A stretch of DNA of 64,000 bases from Opisthorchis felineus (GCA_004794785.1 SJOL01006699.1:444825-508824); one strand, 5' to 3'. Positions 37,620 through 51,496 are shown, numbered from the stretch's first letter. Translations and numbers: made by a program. Notes: generated by a model from the sequence alone, not told the origin.

Positions 37620-40600
37620 CTTATGGGATTTGTCCTTTTATTAGTGCTGATTCACTTTCATAAATTTCTATTTGATCAACTAGGTCACCTAGCCATTACG
37701 GTTTACACTAACAGAAGAACAAAGATATTTTCATTAGCCTGAATCCCAAAACTATGTCGTGATTTACGAGTATATGGCTAAATGATCCGGGTTACTATGG
37801 GACGGTAAATGTTGCTCTCTCTAATGCCAAGTTTGGTTGCTCAAAGTTTTACAATGTCTACTCAGATTGATTCGACTGTAATTTCCCATTACAGTTTAAA
37901 TCAAGATTTCAAGATAAAGATGGAGACAACCTAGGCTGAAAAGCCTTAGTAGCACCTTGTCCTGAAATCTCAAAAAGACCAAAGGGGATTCGCATTCTCA
38001 GCCTTCCAAGTGGGAATGGGGAAACTCTGCCACTTGGTCACAAGTGAATGATCAGGAAGGTGGTTAGCCTTAGTTGACTAGCGATAGGGGGCACACTCTT
38101 TCAGTCGTATAATACACCCCTCACGTAATCTGACACCTTCGAAAGGGGATGTTCTGGCACAAATTGTGTTCTGGTCGTTTAGTCATCTTCAGTATATGGG
38201 TAGTATGCTGTTAGATAAACGATACACTACTCTGCACAACTCATGGGTAGAAAAAGAGTACACTGCTTAAGATGAACTGTAGAAACGTTCGTGTGATCCT
38301 CTGTTCACTCAAGCACCATAATCAGTTCACTGTGGGTGTGCTTCACAAACATTGTAGCATTCTGCACTGGTCAGTCCCGGGTAATTTACACTAGTCCAAG
38401 TAACCGTACTGTAGGCAACAGCCAAACATTTCAGTGAAATTTGAATGCACTTCTATAAAAGAATCTAACATCGATGACCTGAGGGACCATGTGTTTTGTA
38501 GCACGAAAACAAGCAACGTGAAATTATGGAGACGAACACATGAATCATTCTTCTTTTGAGGGGGTAGCAAAATGTGCAGCTAGAGGTCTTTTTAAGACAG
38601 GGAGAAATCGTTGTATTTTTTGCTTCGCCGTCCTGTCCTAGAGTGAATTTTTTCTTAAAACAACAGTATCTGATCGGCATTTCGTGAAGCTGTACCCTTC
38701 GGATGAGTCATGAATTCTAGGCAGTAAGATACAATTGTATATAGACCAACTTATTCAATGGTAAACCATTCCACGTGGTAAGCCGCTACCCTCTCGCGGA
38801 AATCCACGGAAAACTATCTCTTTAGTCCATGTGAAATAATTCACCCAAAAAGAACACAGCTCTCGTGGGGTTCCCAAAATTGTTGTTTCTCCTCGGAAAG
38901 GAACGTCATTGAAGTGATACCAAAGTCCAGCGCCATGTCAACCGGCACAAATTAGCGTGTTTCCTCATCAAAAAATGACCATCTATGGGTCCCAATCTTT
39001 GAAAGTTCTCTTAGGTAGTTGATATTTTAACCGTGCAGGAGCAAATGAACCCCTTTTAAAACATGGCAGCGTACTTCCTTGTGAAGAGAAAGCTGAATAA
39101 TGAGCTGTGTGTGCTCGTGGGTGATCTTATTGGGAATAACCAGGACTCTCAAGCAAGGTAATATCTGACGTTTTCCAAAAATCAGTCAAGGTTCTATTTG
39201 AAAGCACCGCATGCATATCGTGAAGTCCCTCACAAAGACATATCTGTCACAAATACTTTAAGGTTTTGTTCACGGAGATGGGCAATGGTGAAGATTATGC
39301 CCCGTATTGTTTTGCCCCACACGTGAAGTCATCATACATGTTTGTCATTGGCTCACATGCGGTACTACCGCCCACATGAAATTACAAAGCAAGCAAAACT
39401 CTAAATAAAGTTAACATCTGGATCCTATCATCCATTGTGTGATGAATCACGTACTAGTATCCACTAAGCAAGCGTACTTTACGACTTCTCCGCTTCCACA
39501 AACGAATCATCTTAAAACTGAAAACATCCCCGAAGACTCATGAAGCAAAAAGACAACCAGAAAACTTAGTTTGTACTATCCAAGGTTAACGAACTGGCAT
39601 TCCCGTTCAACCAGTTGTTCAGTTTGTGGCCTACAGTGCTTCTATATTGTTAGAAACTTCCCTAAAAGCCGATCAATAAATTGTGGAGGTCATTTGAAGT
39701 GTCCTTCCGGTCCCATTACAGCCCTCCTTCATGAAGGATGAATTAGCCCTAAGTTTTGATGAGACTGCACTCCACTGATGAACTGATCCAAGACGGTTTA
39801 ACAACACGGAGATCTATTTTGGATTATTGTAACTTTTAGGAAGTGAGTGACACCCCTACCATCAACTGACTGTAAAACATGTCTACACATTTTTCCAATA
39901 AATACGTCCTCAGATGACATCTGTTACAAACTAACAATCATGTTATGGTATCCTCCGTAAGACGCTACCTCAACAATTTTTTTGCCTCGCATTAAAAACA
40001 GCAGTACACGGATTGACTTATCCTCCAGCTTATTTAGCTACGTTCCATTAGTGACAATTCTGCACTTATCACTGATCCTCAAGAACAAATATTTGTGATA
40101 AATTTAGACGAACAGTTACCAGCATTAAGCCTACCAGAATGAATACTGAACAACGCTTACTACAACTTATCACCAGAAGAAAACCACGCATTTTCCTTAA
40201 GCGTTCACTCAGACCGAGTGAAATTCACACGATTGTTTGCAGTCCCTTAAATGAGTCGAGCTAAAAAGAAAAATATAGCGGGTCGATGGGAAAGCCAGAG
40301 AGATGCTCAACTGATTTCGGTGAGTTGTATGAGAAAACAAATGTGGGACAGAAATGCTATATATGTACTCTGCTATTTTTCACATTCCTTGGCCGAGAAC
40401 TTCGCAGCTAATTAGGTCCGTGTGCGCATCTTTTGTTCGGATTTTGAGTCCCGTTTGGAAAGGCTAAACGCCGAGACAGCCAGGACCTGTGCCAGGACAG
40501 CCAAAATGTGTCGGTTGGGGCGGCGGCGTCAGCCTTTCATCCATCTTTATGGGACGGGTCGCGCGTGTGACGTGCAGCAGACCTTACCCACAGTGAGCCG

Positions 40601-41635
40601 GTTCGGTAGTTGCCTTCCACACACGCCGCTGAATAGGTAGACCCGTGTGCGGTTTGCGCTCAGGCGCATATCAGGGCATGTGGGTAGCCACAAGTCCGTG
40701 AAGTCTCAGATATTCGGAACAGAGGGACAGCACAATAACATATTTCTGTCTTACTTTACTATTGGGAACCTTGGAACATTTTCTACATATACTAACCGCC
40801 ACATTTTCCAAGCCGCTTTAAATTAGCATTTGTAGGCGCACCATTGTTCAACCTGGACCACCAGGATCGAGACAAATGATATTGTTCCAAGAGGTCATTT
40901 ATCAGTCAAGTTTCAGGATTATCCGCTTCAATAGTGCAACATCTCTACCATGGTTATTTGACTGCCCGTGGCAATCGAAACAACGGAACTATGGAATCTT
41001 ATACCCAACGTCATCAAGTGATGATTAGAACCACACTGCGGGCAACGAAAATGCTCACTTGGTCAAAATCTCTCAGCTTTTCACCGGAACGACAATCGAG
41101 GACGTCCTTGTACATTTGTATTCTCCCAGCCAAAACTTACTATTCTTTTTGAAAACCTTGGTTAAGGAATTATTCCTGTATATACAAATATTCGGCCTTG
41201 CCGTATCAGCCTTAGCTGAGAAACCGAGTCGGTGAGCGACAGTCCCCCCATTGTGAAGCAATGTTCATTAGTGAATAACGGCAGTGTTGCCTGGAATCAA
41301 CTTTTCATCCTTCTTCATATTGCACAAATTCACCAGCTGCGCTTATGACATAGCCAGTGGTTGTCGCATTCACGATTCTCCACCAGTCTCAACTTGTACT
41401 GAATGGAATTACTGTCTTGATAGCAACTGTCAGGGTTAGAAATGATCATCCTAGCAGCTTTCAGATGTTCTCAGTTCTTGGAACCCATTGGAATCATGAT
41501 TTCATCCCATAAGCGAAGTTTGTCCCTGTTGAGAAGGCAAAAGCACTGTACAGCTGCTTTGTTCTTGTCGGAGTTCACGAGTAAAGTACTCCTCGTGGGA
41601 GAATAGTACAATGCCCTTCTACCAACCCGAAAGCC
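37620..41635. other. Gap without a supportable gene
   Basis: The sequence is mostly AT-rich. A GC-rich island at 40,410-40,690 contains a repeated word (CCAGGACCTGTGCCAGGACAG) and may be a fragment of an unrecognised repeat. Confidence 0.4.
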
Positions 41636-41735
41636 CCAGGTATGAATCTCGGTAGAGTTTGTGGATGCGTATTGCTGATGATTCCCAACAAGACTGAAAC
41701 AGATGTACGGTCATTTCGGTTCCTAAGAATTTGCC
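41636..41735 (+). repeat. Repeat D, tRNA-like SINE fragment
   Basis: The segment has a box B-like GGTATGAATCTCGG, followed by GTGGATGCGTATTGCTGATGATTCCCAAC and AAGACTGAAACAG. A second copy lies at 43.3 kb. It resembles a schistosome-type repeat with a 'GTGGATGC...CTGAGGAGTCCCA' core that I remember, so it is probably a widespread fluke SINE. Confidence 0.45.
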
Positions 41736-42442
41736 GACTTCAGCTGAAGGGTCATACATTGACTGACACTTCAAAGTATGCTAAAAACCTACACATATTA
41801 GGTAGTTCGTACAGAAGGAAGGAAGTTCCACAAATTGCTTGGACGACCCCACTGAGAAGTCCTCACTCGTGGCCAGTCATGTGGCGTAGACTGCGCGATC
41901 ACATCCTATCCAAGAACAAATTAATCAGATTCGTTCACTACGTATAAGCTTAAGTTCATTTCTCAATACACTTAGAACTGACATTAGTTGCTCCTTCCAC
42001 AACAACGTTCTCTATGGTCGACTGCGATATCTAGCTTTTTAAACTTTGAGATTGATGAAACCTTTCCCAGTCAATCTTATCCACTGCTTTTGTTGCCTGC
42101 ATCGCTCATCTTTGAACTTGTTGTTTGCCTACTGTCTTCAAATGGCCTTCATAGCTTTTAGGTTCGTATGGCGCGCCTAAACGTGTAATGTAGTATCAAA
42201 ATTTGTTCCGGTTCGAGTGAATTGGTGCAAGCAAATATTCTACAGTTTTTTTAGCTTCATCCAAATAGCTTTTGTCATCTCCCTCCATGAGCTTCTCACA
42301 GCTCAGCAAAGCTACCTCAATTACTCGTTCTAGGCGCAAAAGTTTACGCACCTGAAATTCTAATTTCCATCATTCTATATTTCCCTCAATATCTTGTTTC
42401 CTGGCAATGTTGTGGAATATAGGTAACTCGGGTGCGCTGCTT

Positions 42443-42516
42443 GGTTGTTGGTCTGTTCGCCGAGCTTGGCAGTTGGATTGCAAACGTTTCATCACGAATC
42501 GAGGTGACATCGTCAT
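42443..42516 (+). repeat. Foldback family B, left arm
   Basis: GGTCTGTTCGCCGAGCTTGG and AAACGTTTCATCACGAATCG followed by AGGTGACATCG align with the left arm. The copy is solo and lies about 400 bases before the possible reverse-transcriptase relic. Confidence 0.5.
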
Positions 42517-42894
42517 TCCTTACCGCTTGTACCGTATCCCCTCACTCTAAGCTTGCAGTAAAGGCTGTCTCAGCCTTTTTTATTTCAAGATACATACAAC
42601 TAGTCTATTTTTAAGATACCATTAAGCTCAGGCAGCATGAGTTGACTTGACTAGACTTGGAGTTGAATTCCTAACAGTTAGGAATTTCCAGCCTTTCAAC
42701 TACACATCCCTGGTTGAAAGAAATTCTGACAAGTTATGAGATTCTGTGTGGGACATTTCGTTTCATGCTGATGTTGGTTTACCAGGACAGGTAAATGATA
42801 CCTGGTGAATCACTAGGATGCTTTATCAAAATAGTGATGGTTCCTCCAGAGTACTTGGTGATTTCCGAGGTAGTGACCTGGATTTTGATCGGGG

Positions 42895-43065
42895 CCGGAT
42901 CTCGAAAAGCTCATTCACGTGAGGGCTTTTGTCGATCTGGAAAAAAGGGCCAAATGATCAGTCTTGTTTTTGAGAGACTTCGTCGGATTACGGTTAATTC
43001 TAATATCTGTTGCATAATGATCGTTAGCCACAAACAGAGAAACCAAGTAGGCTTCGATCACAAAT
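42895..43065 (+). mobile_element. Possible reverse-transcriptase motif A relic
   Basis: At 42925 the plus strand reads AFVDLEK, then a disturbed segment (one-base shift plus a TGA), then SV. In LINE reverse transcriptases this position has AFVDLEKAFDSV, where the second Asp region is catalytic. The remaining frame (FERLRRITVNS) is compatible with the following helix. Only this short match supports the call. Confidence 0.25.
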
Positions 43066-43335
43066 AGGTGTCATTAGTTGTGCGTTTTAGTTGATCTGGC
43101 GTTATGATTCGACTACCATGCTGGATGTGCGCGTGGAACAAAAGCACTCCGCAGTTTGCAGCCGTTCCAAAGTTCTTGAGGCGGTTCGCAAATTATAAAT
43201 ACTCTGCCCAGAACGAAAAACAGCACGCGAATTGCATCTGAGACTTCGCCATTCAAGAAGCCAGTCAATAGGTGGCCACGTGATCTGGATGGGTGATACT
43301 CCACCCCACCTAAGTGCGAGCTAATCACGCCGCTG

Positions 43336-43432
43336 GTCAGTTGCTACTAGCCTGGAGGTAACGAGTTCGACCCTCCTTATAGATTCCTAAAATGCTGACG
43401 ATTTCCAACAAGAATGAAACAACTTTACAGTA
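43336..43432 (+). repeat. Repeat D, second copy
   Basis: A box B-like GAGTTCGACCC is followed by ATGCTGACGATTTCCAAC and AAGAATGAAACA, aligning with the body of the 41.6 kb copy. The upstream GGTCAGTTGCTACTAGCCTGG resembles the loop arm of a tRNA. The copies differ at roughly one base in four. Confidence 0.42.
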
Positions 43433-43434
43433 TT

Positions 43435-46400
43435 TCTCTGACTCTGCATCCGGGATGGAATCTCAGTTAGATAGATTAGCATTATCGAATAATATTAAGT
43501 GCATGGTGAAGCGCGAACACTTAAAGCTTTATTTTCGGTAACACTCAGAGTTTTGAAGCAGCTGCAAGTGGTCGTGACTCAGCTGAACCGATATTTACTT
43601 CCGGATCGTACAGTGACGGGGAGTTGCGCAATCAAGCAGAACAGGTGAACATAATCGTCTATGTGGCGTTCTAAAAATACTGGATCAGCGGGACGACCGA
43701 TGAGTCCCACGGACATTCCATCCATATCGCACCATTTTTTGCCTCTGCGTCTGTTCCAGGCACCCACAACAAGGAGTCTTAGTTCTTCCATCAATACGAA
43801 TGATTCCATTAAAAGGAAAAACTGTCGGAGAAATACACAAGGCATGCTTGTTTGTGCTCAAACAATTGACACACATTCCGATGCGTCAGTAAACCAGTTT
43901 CTGGATACTAGTTTAATGCAACACCTTCTAACGTCGTTTGAACCTCTGAGTAGCCACTGTAGTAAAAATCTCGGTAAGTGAATGATGTACACCATGACAG
44001 CGTGTCAACCGGATAAGGTGAAATTCTACGTAACTGAATTTGACATGCGTTCACCAGGCTGGAATTAGTGCACCATGCGGAGCAACACCTTTAGCCATTA
44101 AGGCAAACATCAAAGTGCCAGTAGAAGACGGGAATGAAACGATTGTCATGGGGTGCTTTGTGGGCGATAATACGGTAAAGAAAATACACGAGAAATAAAG
44201 GGCAACTTTTTAACTTATCTGAAGATGATTTACTTGATGGTGGGCTGACAATGACGTCGATGGCCCAACAGTTTCCAAATAGAACTGTTCTAGGCAGTAC
44301 AACTTAGGGGAAGTACTGCCTGTCAGTCGGTAAAGCTTAAAACACTAGAATATGTGAGGCAAGGATTAAAGCCAGCAAAGGAGATGAACCTTCTGAAGTT
44401 ATAAAGAGAAAGATATTTCATGTCGACCTATTGGACAGAAGAACTACGGTCGAACTCATCGGTACGATTAAATAAATCGTACGTAGCAGACAAGCAACCA
44501 TATAGAATTGTAAATGTATCTGATTCTATGATACGTGTTGTTGTATGCAAATCCCATTGCCTATCTAGCAACCAATTTGGGTAGTAGGCGGAGAAGCTTT
44601 CTGACTTACGAACAACATTTTCAACACAGGGCTATGAAAGATTGTACGAGTGTGGTTTCTGATTTGACATTTCGTTTTGCTCCTTTGATGGCTGATTCAG
44701 ATGAACCCATCGAGCAACATCGTGCCTAAAGCCCATTCTATGTGAATAAGACAGCATCTAAAAATCATGGTCTTTAGCTTTCCGAAAGCCGTTTCAGTGC
44801 TTGTATTCTACGTATAGCAACAAACAGAAGAAAGGTTGTCAACTTTACCCACATGGATATGAACGCTTAAATCGATTTGCTTTGCTGCATTCAGTTACTC
44901 GGTGTACCCTAATTATGCAGCTGAAAAATGAAATAAGATATCTAAGTGCCGACTGTAGAAATGATAGTTCTTTTGATAAAAGCACATGTGCTTAGACGTA
45001 ACACACTACTTATAAGGTTGCTGAAAATTCTTCGACAGCCCACGACCGGTTCCGCCCTTCTTGGGGCTTATCAGGCAGGCGCAGTCCCCGAGTTTCCCTC
45101 AATCTAGTGTTTTACTTGGTTTATTATTTAGCACAGATTCTCATCACAGACCATAATTTCCAACTAGCGGGAAAGCAATTGTTGAGAGGTACTTGTTCAC
45201 TATATGGTCACTCACCCGGATCCCGTTTACCAACAGCGTCCATTTAAATGTTATTCCCTGTTATTTGGAAGTTTGATGCTCTACGCGTAGATGTTGTGGT
45301 CCTGATCCGTCGACGGGATTGACTGAACAAACCGTGTAATCCTTTTTAGGGTTAAAATAACGCGAGCTGACATGTTATGCGAAACACTGTGGCACACTAA
45401 CTTATTTGGTTTACCGTTTCACTAAGGTTTTAAAGCATTATTGAAACTTAGGAAACGTTTGGGATAAAGTTTCTTCTTACCAATTTCAAAGCAACGGATA
45501 CGGCACCGATAACCTTCTGCGTTCAAATGCTGTAGCAACCCAGACTAACATGTAAGACAGAATGATCCGTGGTTGGACAAATGAACTGAGTTAAGCACAG
45601 GGTTGGTGATCTACATCACGCAATTTTGTGGTCTTTGTATGGAATATTTTGTTTTGATAGCCCCTAGTCTGCCCATTAGCATGCTTGTTTACCTTCTAGA
45701 AGTGGTCGTTTTGTACCCTATCTCAAACAACCATTTCAACCAAACACCTATTCAGTCCGTGAGAGCCATTTCTCACTCATACGAGTATACTTGGGTTCAA
45801 ACTACTTATCATTAGCGCACAACCTACTCGCGTCCGTCCCTTGAGCGGACTATTTTGGTTGTACGCATGCCTGTGATAGGTATCTCATTGAATGCTGGGG
45901 GCACTGCAGTTTTACCTTCACAGACCGCCTGACTAGTGGATCTGCACTTTAGCAAATGTGCCTGACCCTAGAATCATATCACTTCACCTCAGCTTGCTTT
46001 CAGCTGGCTTGAATTGGTCAAGCCTCCTGAATTAGGCCAGGCCAGGACGGAACGAAGCTAGACAATGTGAAAAGTACATTTCGGTGTTCCAGTGACTAAA
46101 CCTGTGTGTAGGTGGTCCCTACCATTTACGAACACCAGCACTGTGAGCGTGATTCTAGTGCAACGCGGGTAGGCGTGGCACCGATGCCGATCTATTGCCA
46201 CCTCCGGGGCCTCCTGAAGTCAAGAGACATTGAGATCATCTGGTTCAACGCGTCGCGGTTAGATTAAATGAGGCTGGGACAATGCTGGAGGATGACGGAA
46301 AATGGTTGAGATGGTTGAGATTATCGAAATACTCTCAGTATTTAGGTACGAAATGCTCCCTCAAATTTGATGGAAACATGAACCTTGTTCGAGAAGTGCT

Positions 46401-49400
46401 TTACTGAAATTCACGTTGTGGCAGGACAAGTATGACACAAAATTTACTGTTTAGGACTGACCGCATGCTTGCTAGACAGTACGTTGCTCACAGGAACTCA
46501 GTTCGGACCGCTTGTTTACGAATAACAGAGTCGCTATATATGTGAGTCGACCCCAGAAAGTTCATTTTCTTTCGGAAAGCATTGCTCGTTCGTTGCATTG
46601 TTCGTACACCAAAGAAAGAATATTTGGGTTTTAAGCATCACTCAATCCTCGTCTGAATTCCAGATTGTAAACCGTCCACGGACAGATGCCTGATGCCACT
46701 ATGTACGCAGTGTTGGAGATCCTGGTATGAGTTCCCACGGAGGCTAATGTTCCCCGTATTTTTACAAGCACAGTCTTCAGTACTTTGACGGTCATCTTAT
46801 CCTGACTCTTGAAAAACTTACAGTGCAGACACAACGCTCAGCTGACTGCCTCATTATTGTCATATCGGGTTCCAAATGTGTAACTTTTTCCGTATTTGAC
46901 CCGTCTTCACAACAAACTACCTGGTTTCTTGATGGTCAGTAATGGGTTCTTTCCACCAGCATCGTTGTTCACGCATTCTCACGCACGGTTGCAAACAGCA
47001 CAGTGTCCATTATGTGAAACGAAACTACACTGTCATCTTTTGAGCGCAGAGAAAAAGGTAATGCTAGTGATCCTGTGGTGATAATCCATGACCTAGTAAA
47101 TGCTTGCCACTTCTAAGCTCAGGTTAACGTACAAAAAAGCCTCGGTAACCATGTGATAGAGTAATAAAATCCATAAGGAGGCCTAAAAAGATTTCCGTGA
47201 AAAGTTTAGTCTACTAACTTGCTAAAATCAAGAAGACTGATTCGATCCGTTTCGACGGGAATGTTCTTTTTGTGAAGGATAAAAGAGATCATCTCGCACA
47301 CACCTGGACTGTACAGTAAGTCTCACACACAAGCGTTAATGAGCAGTCAATATACTGCGTTGGTCTGATAGTTTTCGTACATCTATCGGATATAAAAGTA
47401 AACCGGAAATTCTAATCATAAAAACAGAACAGTGTTTCCCCGTGAGCTCCAGCCCCACCAGCATTCTATCAGAAGCCGTTGGCAGACTGATATTTTGGAG
47501 ACTGTCCCTAACCTACCATATTTTCTGTTCAGTTCCCAGCACCAATGTGCAACACCATTGTCTGTAATAAGACAAAGTAATAACCCTGTCTACATAACCA
47601 CATAGCAGAAAGTCTGCAAATACGATGAAGACACCCCAATCAGTACATGGACATTCACGTGAACGACTAATGAGCCAATAAAAACTAATGTATGCTTGAT
47701 TGATGGAAAGGATTGACAGATTAAATGTCATTTGGGCGTAGAACTACATCAAAGCAACAGATTCAAATGCGTGAAACATTTATTTCGATCAGAAAGTCAG
47801 CCGCTTCGGTGCATACATAGTTAGAGTGAAGTGCTGCATTACTGGTGCCTTGGTGTCTAGATTATTGATTGCTTTGGAAAATGTGACACGCATTATTAAA
47901 ACTGCCTACCGGTTCACCATGTTACCACCTTTCGTTAATAACAGTTCGGCTAGAATATGTATGATTTCAGTATATTTTGTTGAGCCGAACGGTTGTACAT
48001 ATGCAGTTGAAAAAAGAAGGTCAAAGAAAAAGATACGAGTAAACGGGAAAAGACTTTGGGTGTGAGGCTGTCAAATGACAAACAAAGCTGTTACAAGCTA
48101 TCAGACAAGGAAGTGAAAACTTCATTTGCATAGTTTTTGAAAAAATCAACATTCTCAAGCTTCTTTCTGAGTAATCCTGGACGTCTTTGGAACAGTAAGT
48201 AACAAAAAACAAGGTTCAATGATTTCCGAATCAACCGTCAGACGAGGCAACATCGCTTTAGACTACTTCGTAAGATATTACTTGCACTTTTCATAAGTAG
48301 TATACGCCATTAAACCTGTATGATGTAGGTGTCTCATCTGGGATCTATAGAAAACCAAGGGGAAATTGTCTGTATGATTAATCATTTTTGCCTCCTATTT
48401 CAAGTCATTTGCCATTAACATCCTCTTTACTTCATTGCGTTCCACAATGTAACAATGTGACCTCAGAAAACGAGCGGTTACCCATTAACTCCGTATCCAT
48501 TGGTTACTTTTTGTTCGGTCGGTTTTATTTTGCGGATGAGTCGGTCGTTGAAAAGTCTGAGAACAACCCATCCGAGACATGTTTCCCTCGTACTGACGTG
48601 TGGAGCAACAAAATATTATGAAAAGGCTTCATCAGAATGTTTGTGCTTGTCAGATGAAAAGAAATCACAACACCAAGAAGTTTCGGACATTTAACTTGAG
48701 ATAACAACTTTTCCGTGCAATGGTCAAACTTTCTGTAGACGTATACTCCGTATCAGTGTAGGAAGAATATCGGTTTACTTGGATAGGAATGGCTGTAATC
48801 TGGTATCGCATGTCCAGCAACGTATCATTTTTAATAAGCAGGTATCTAATAGCGCAATTTATGGTGTGCATTTTCGATGAATCCTACCCAGTCCAAACCC
48901 GTGGACTTCTAACTATTGGTCCGCAGCATATTACACGATAAACCGAACTATCTTATGAGCCATAGTTCATGGAGAACTTTTATTTCATAAAGTTTGGGGG
49001 TAGCAACCAAGTGTTATATTCGAGAGCCCTGGTGTGTTAAGCTGGCTGAGGATATGGTACCGAAGTTCATTTCGCAGTTGGCTGATTACACTCACATGCT
49101 GGAAAAACGGACGGCAAAATCTCACTTAATGAAACCTTTGGTTGTATCCCTAGAAAACTTTTTTTGGGTTGGAGAAAAGGTTCATAGCACCCTTGATAGA
49201 TTCAGACCCTTATCGATACTGAAGACACAGAGGGGTGAACTGCAACCCCTGCTCACTCATTTCTGTAGGACAGGCATTTGCTTGTTCTCGGTTACTCAAC
49301 CGATTGAGTGCACAACTAACCAAAAGCCTAGGACTATTCTCCAAAATTACAAACCATGGTGAAGTTTTTTGAAATAAGAGGCAAGTATGAACCCACGAAC

Positions 49401-49924
49401 CAAGGTGAATAAAACGTTGTCTGGAATAGATGAGCTTGTATTTGTACGAATAAACATGGAGAGCATACATATGAAGGAGTAAGTAATTTGGTGACAAGTT
49501 CGAATATCAGAAATCAGAAACATGCTTGTGCAGAACCGGCATCGCGCTTGATTTTCAGTTGGTTTATCTTTGAGGAGCAAGGAAACATTGAAAAGGATTA
49601 GCTGTTGTTCAGTACTGTAAGTCAGCTGAACAGGTCAAACCCCAAGTGCATTTAATTCATTTTTGGGTTTCCCCCACCAGTCGACATTGTCACACTCAAT
49701 AATTTTTCCAAACTAGAAATGGGATAGATTGAAGTTATCCTTGATTCGTTTAGCGTACGTGTTAAAAATCTTACTTCTGTTGACTAGCCCGACCACTAAA
49801 CAAAATTTCTTACTACCCTCCGAAAGGAGCAACACAATCATCAAGCTCTGAGTTAGGGTATTTTACACGGGATAATTATAAAGCAGAATTGATTGAAGAG
49901 GTTCGCTAACTAAATAGATAATCG
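43435..49924. other. Gap without a supportable gene
   Basis: The only assignable feature is the family A arm at 45.0 kb. Frames at 48415-48621 and 48994-49362 (plus) have protein-like composition but no matching splice partners. A GC-rich segment at 46,120-46,270 may be an unrecognised repeat. Confidence 0.35.
44993..45122 (+). repeat. Foldback family A, left arm
   Basis: This is a well-preserved left arm beginning TAGACGTAACACACTACT and continuing ATTCTTCGACAGCCCACGAC to GTTTTACTTGG. No inverted partner follows, so it is a solo arm. Confidence 0.55.
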
Positions 49925-50095
49925 TTCAGCTGTAATACCCTTTCGGTGCCTAACTGTCATGCCACCCAAAGGTAGCACGAGGGCTGGGATACCGCCAGGT
50001 TGCCCAAGCCTAGACAGGGGAAGTCGAGATGCAGAGGTCGGATACGGACCTTCCGGTCAGTAAATTCGCGCTCTAACCACTGAGCCGTCTCGCTA
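49925..50095 (-). mobile_element. tRNA-derived SINE (family C), minus copy
   Basis: This is the reverse complement of the 16.2 kb element. It carries the box A-like GGCTCAGTGGTTAG, a box B region mutated in its first bases (CGTATCCGACC), the same GCCTAGACAGG-type body on the plus strand, and the shared 3' end CAGCTGAACGA. It diverges at scattered positions and has a few indels, indicating an old copy. Confidence 0.68.
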
Positions 50096-50742
50096 ACTAG
50101 CCCTTATCAGTCCGCTTTCTCACAAATTGCGACGGGTATGTACCAAAAACAGCAAAAATAACTTTAATTCACATATTCTATGCACACGATTGATTGAGGT
50201 TGTTGGTCAATCGGTTTGGGGTTCAGTGAGAAATTTGAAACTGAAAATCTGTCAATCGAATCCTGCTACATCTATTTGATAGTTCGCAATCAAGATGGAG
50301 CTTTTAGTGGATAGCTGTTCCAGGACCGACTACTTCTGACTTAAATATTTTGCATTTAAAGGCATCTCATGAAGTAAAAAGTGACAACATGAAATGTGGT
50401 CAGTTTTTGTTGATCCAACCGTGATCAGCTAAATTATCCAGACCGTCCTTTTACACTTTGTTTTGGCCAATCTCTACTCTGAAGACGGAACTTATTTGCT
50501 TGAAATTTTGACGAAGTTCCAGTTTTGGACCACATTAATATTTACTATTTTACTATTTACGAAGAGTAAAGCATCGAAGTTTGTTTTCTTTCGACCAAGA
50601 CAGTTTTGGCTCAGCAGCGATAAAACAGAGGTACCAACGGTGTAGATGGGCCTCTTCGTTCAGTCACGTGACTTTAACGCCGAATTCCATCGATAAATCT
50701 GAGGTCGGAAGTTTCCTCTGTGCCATTATTTCAGCTCTTGCG

Positions 50743-51012
50743 ATGAGTAGGCCTAAGGACGGTTCAATACAACTTTCGTATAATGGAGCTAAGGTGAGCA
50801 GAAATTCACAATATGCAACTAAGTCACGAGAGAAAATGCCTATTTCTCACTCACAGGAATCTGAATGGGATGAAAAATTTGTCAACAAACATAACTTGCT
50901 TAATCTCTGTTCACTCGTTTTAGCTATTCTTCCCCGAATCCGAGAAGATCAGTCAAGGAACAAAGCAAAATTGGCGATTCTGTTAATTGTGTTTTCGTCT
51001 GCCCGCATATAA
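50743..51012 (+). CDS. Small two-exon gene candidate, 68 residues, unknown product
   Basis: A strong acceptor (CATTATTTCAG, ending 50734) is followed eight bases later by an ATG. Exon 1 runs to 50793 with donor AAG|GTGAGC, and exon 2 starts after TCACTCACAG at 50857 and stays open to TAA. The 63-nt intron is itself in frame and open, so the splice is inferred from the sites. The protein is polar at its N-terminus (MSRPKDGSIQLSYNGAK) and hydrophobic near NLCSLVLAILPRI and LAILLIVFSSARI, so it could be a small membrane or secreted peptide. It converges with the acidic glycoprotein gene, with stop codons 484 bp apart. An earlier 5' exon cannot be excluded. Confidence 0.35.
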   Translation: MSRPKDGSIQLSYNGAKVSRNSQYATKSREKMPISHSQESEWDEKFVNKHNLLNLCSLVLAILPRIREDQSRNKAKLAILLIVFSSARI

Positions 51013-51496
51013 GTCGCTTGGCGTCTTTTCGATTACTGATTCCTGGGGTCTGGTAATGGTTTTGCACCTACCTGATTCTGGTTCACTAATTCTGCATTTG
51101 TTTCCAACACGCCTATTATATTCAAGCAAAGCTTTGCTTGACACCCAGTTGTGAACTATGTCAGTAGTATTGTCAGAGCTAACCATATATGGCGAGCCTG
51201 ATTGACAACATTCAAAAATTACACTTTTGTAAGAGCACTATTCAGATAGTTTCAGACGTCGAATTTGGAAGAGTGGACAAGTCATTTGCTCACACTTAGT
51301 CTTGTCAGTGACTGTGTGATAAATCCCCGATGGATGATTACCAATGCGGATTGACAAAAATGCCTTTCAAAGTTACCGGTCTAATGCGCCGTTATAAACC
51401 ATAGGATTTAAAGCGTTCCCTTCCTGATGAAGTGCACAAATCATTGACCTGTATACTCTGCCATTTAAAGTACAGTGACAAAAACTGAAGGCTCAC

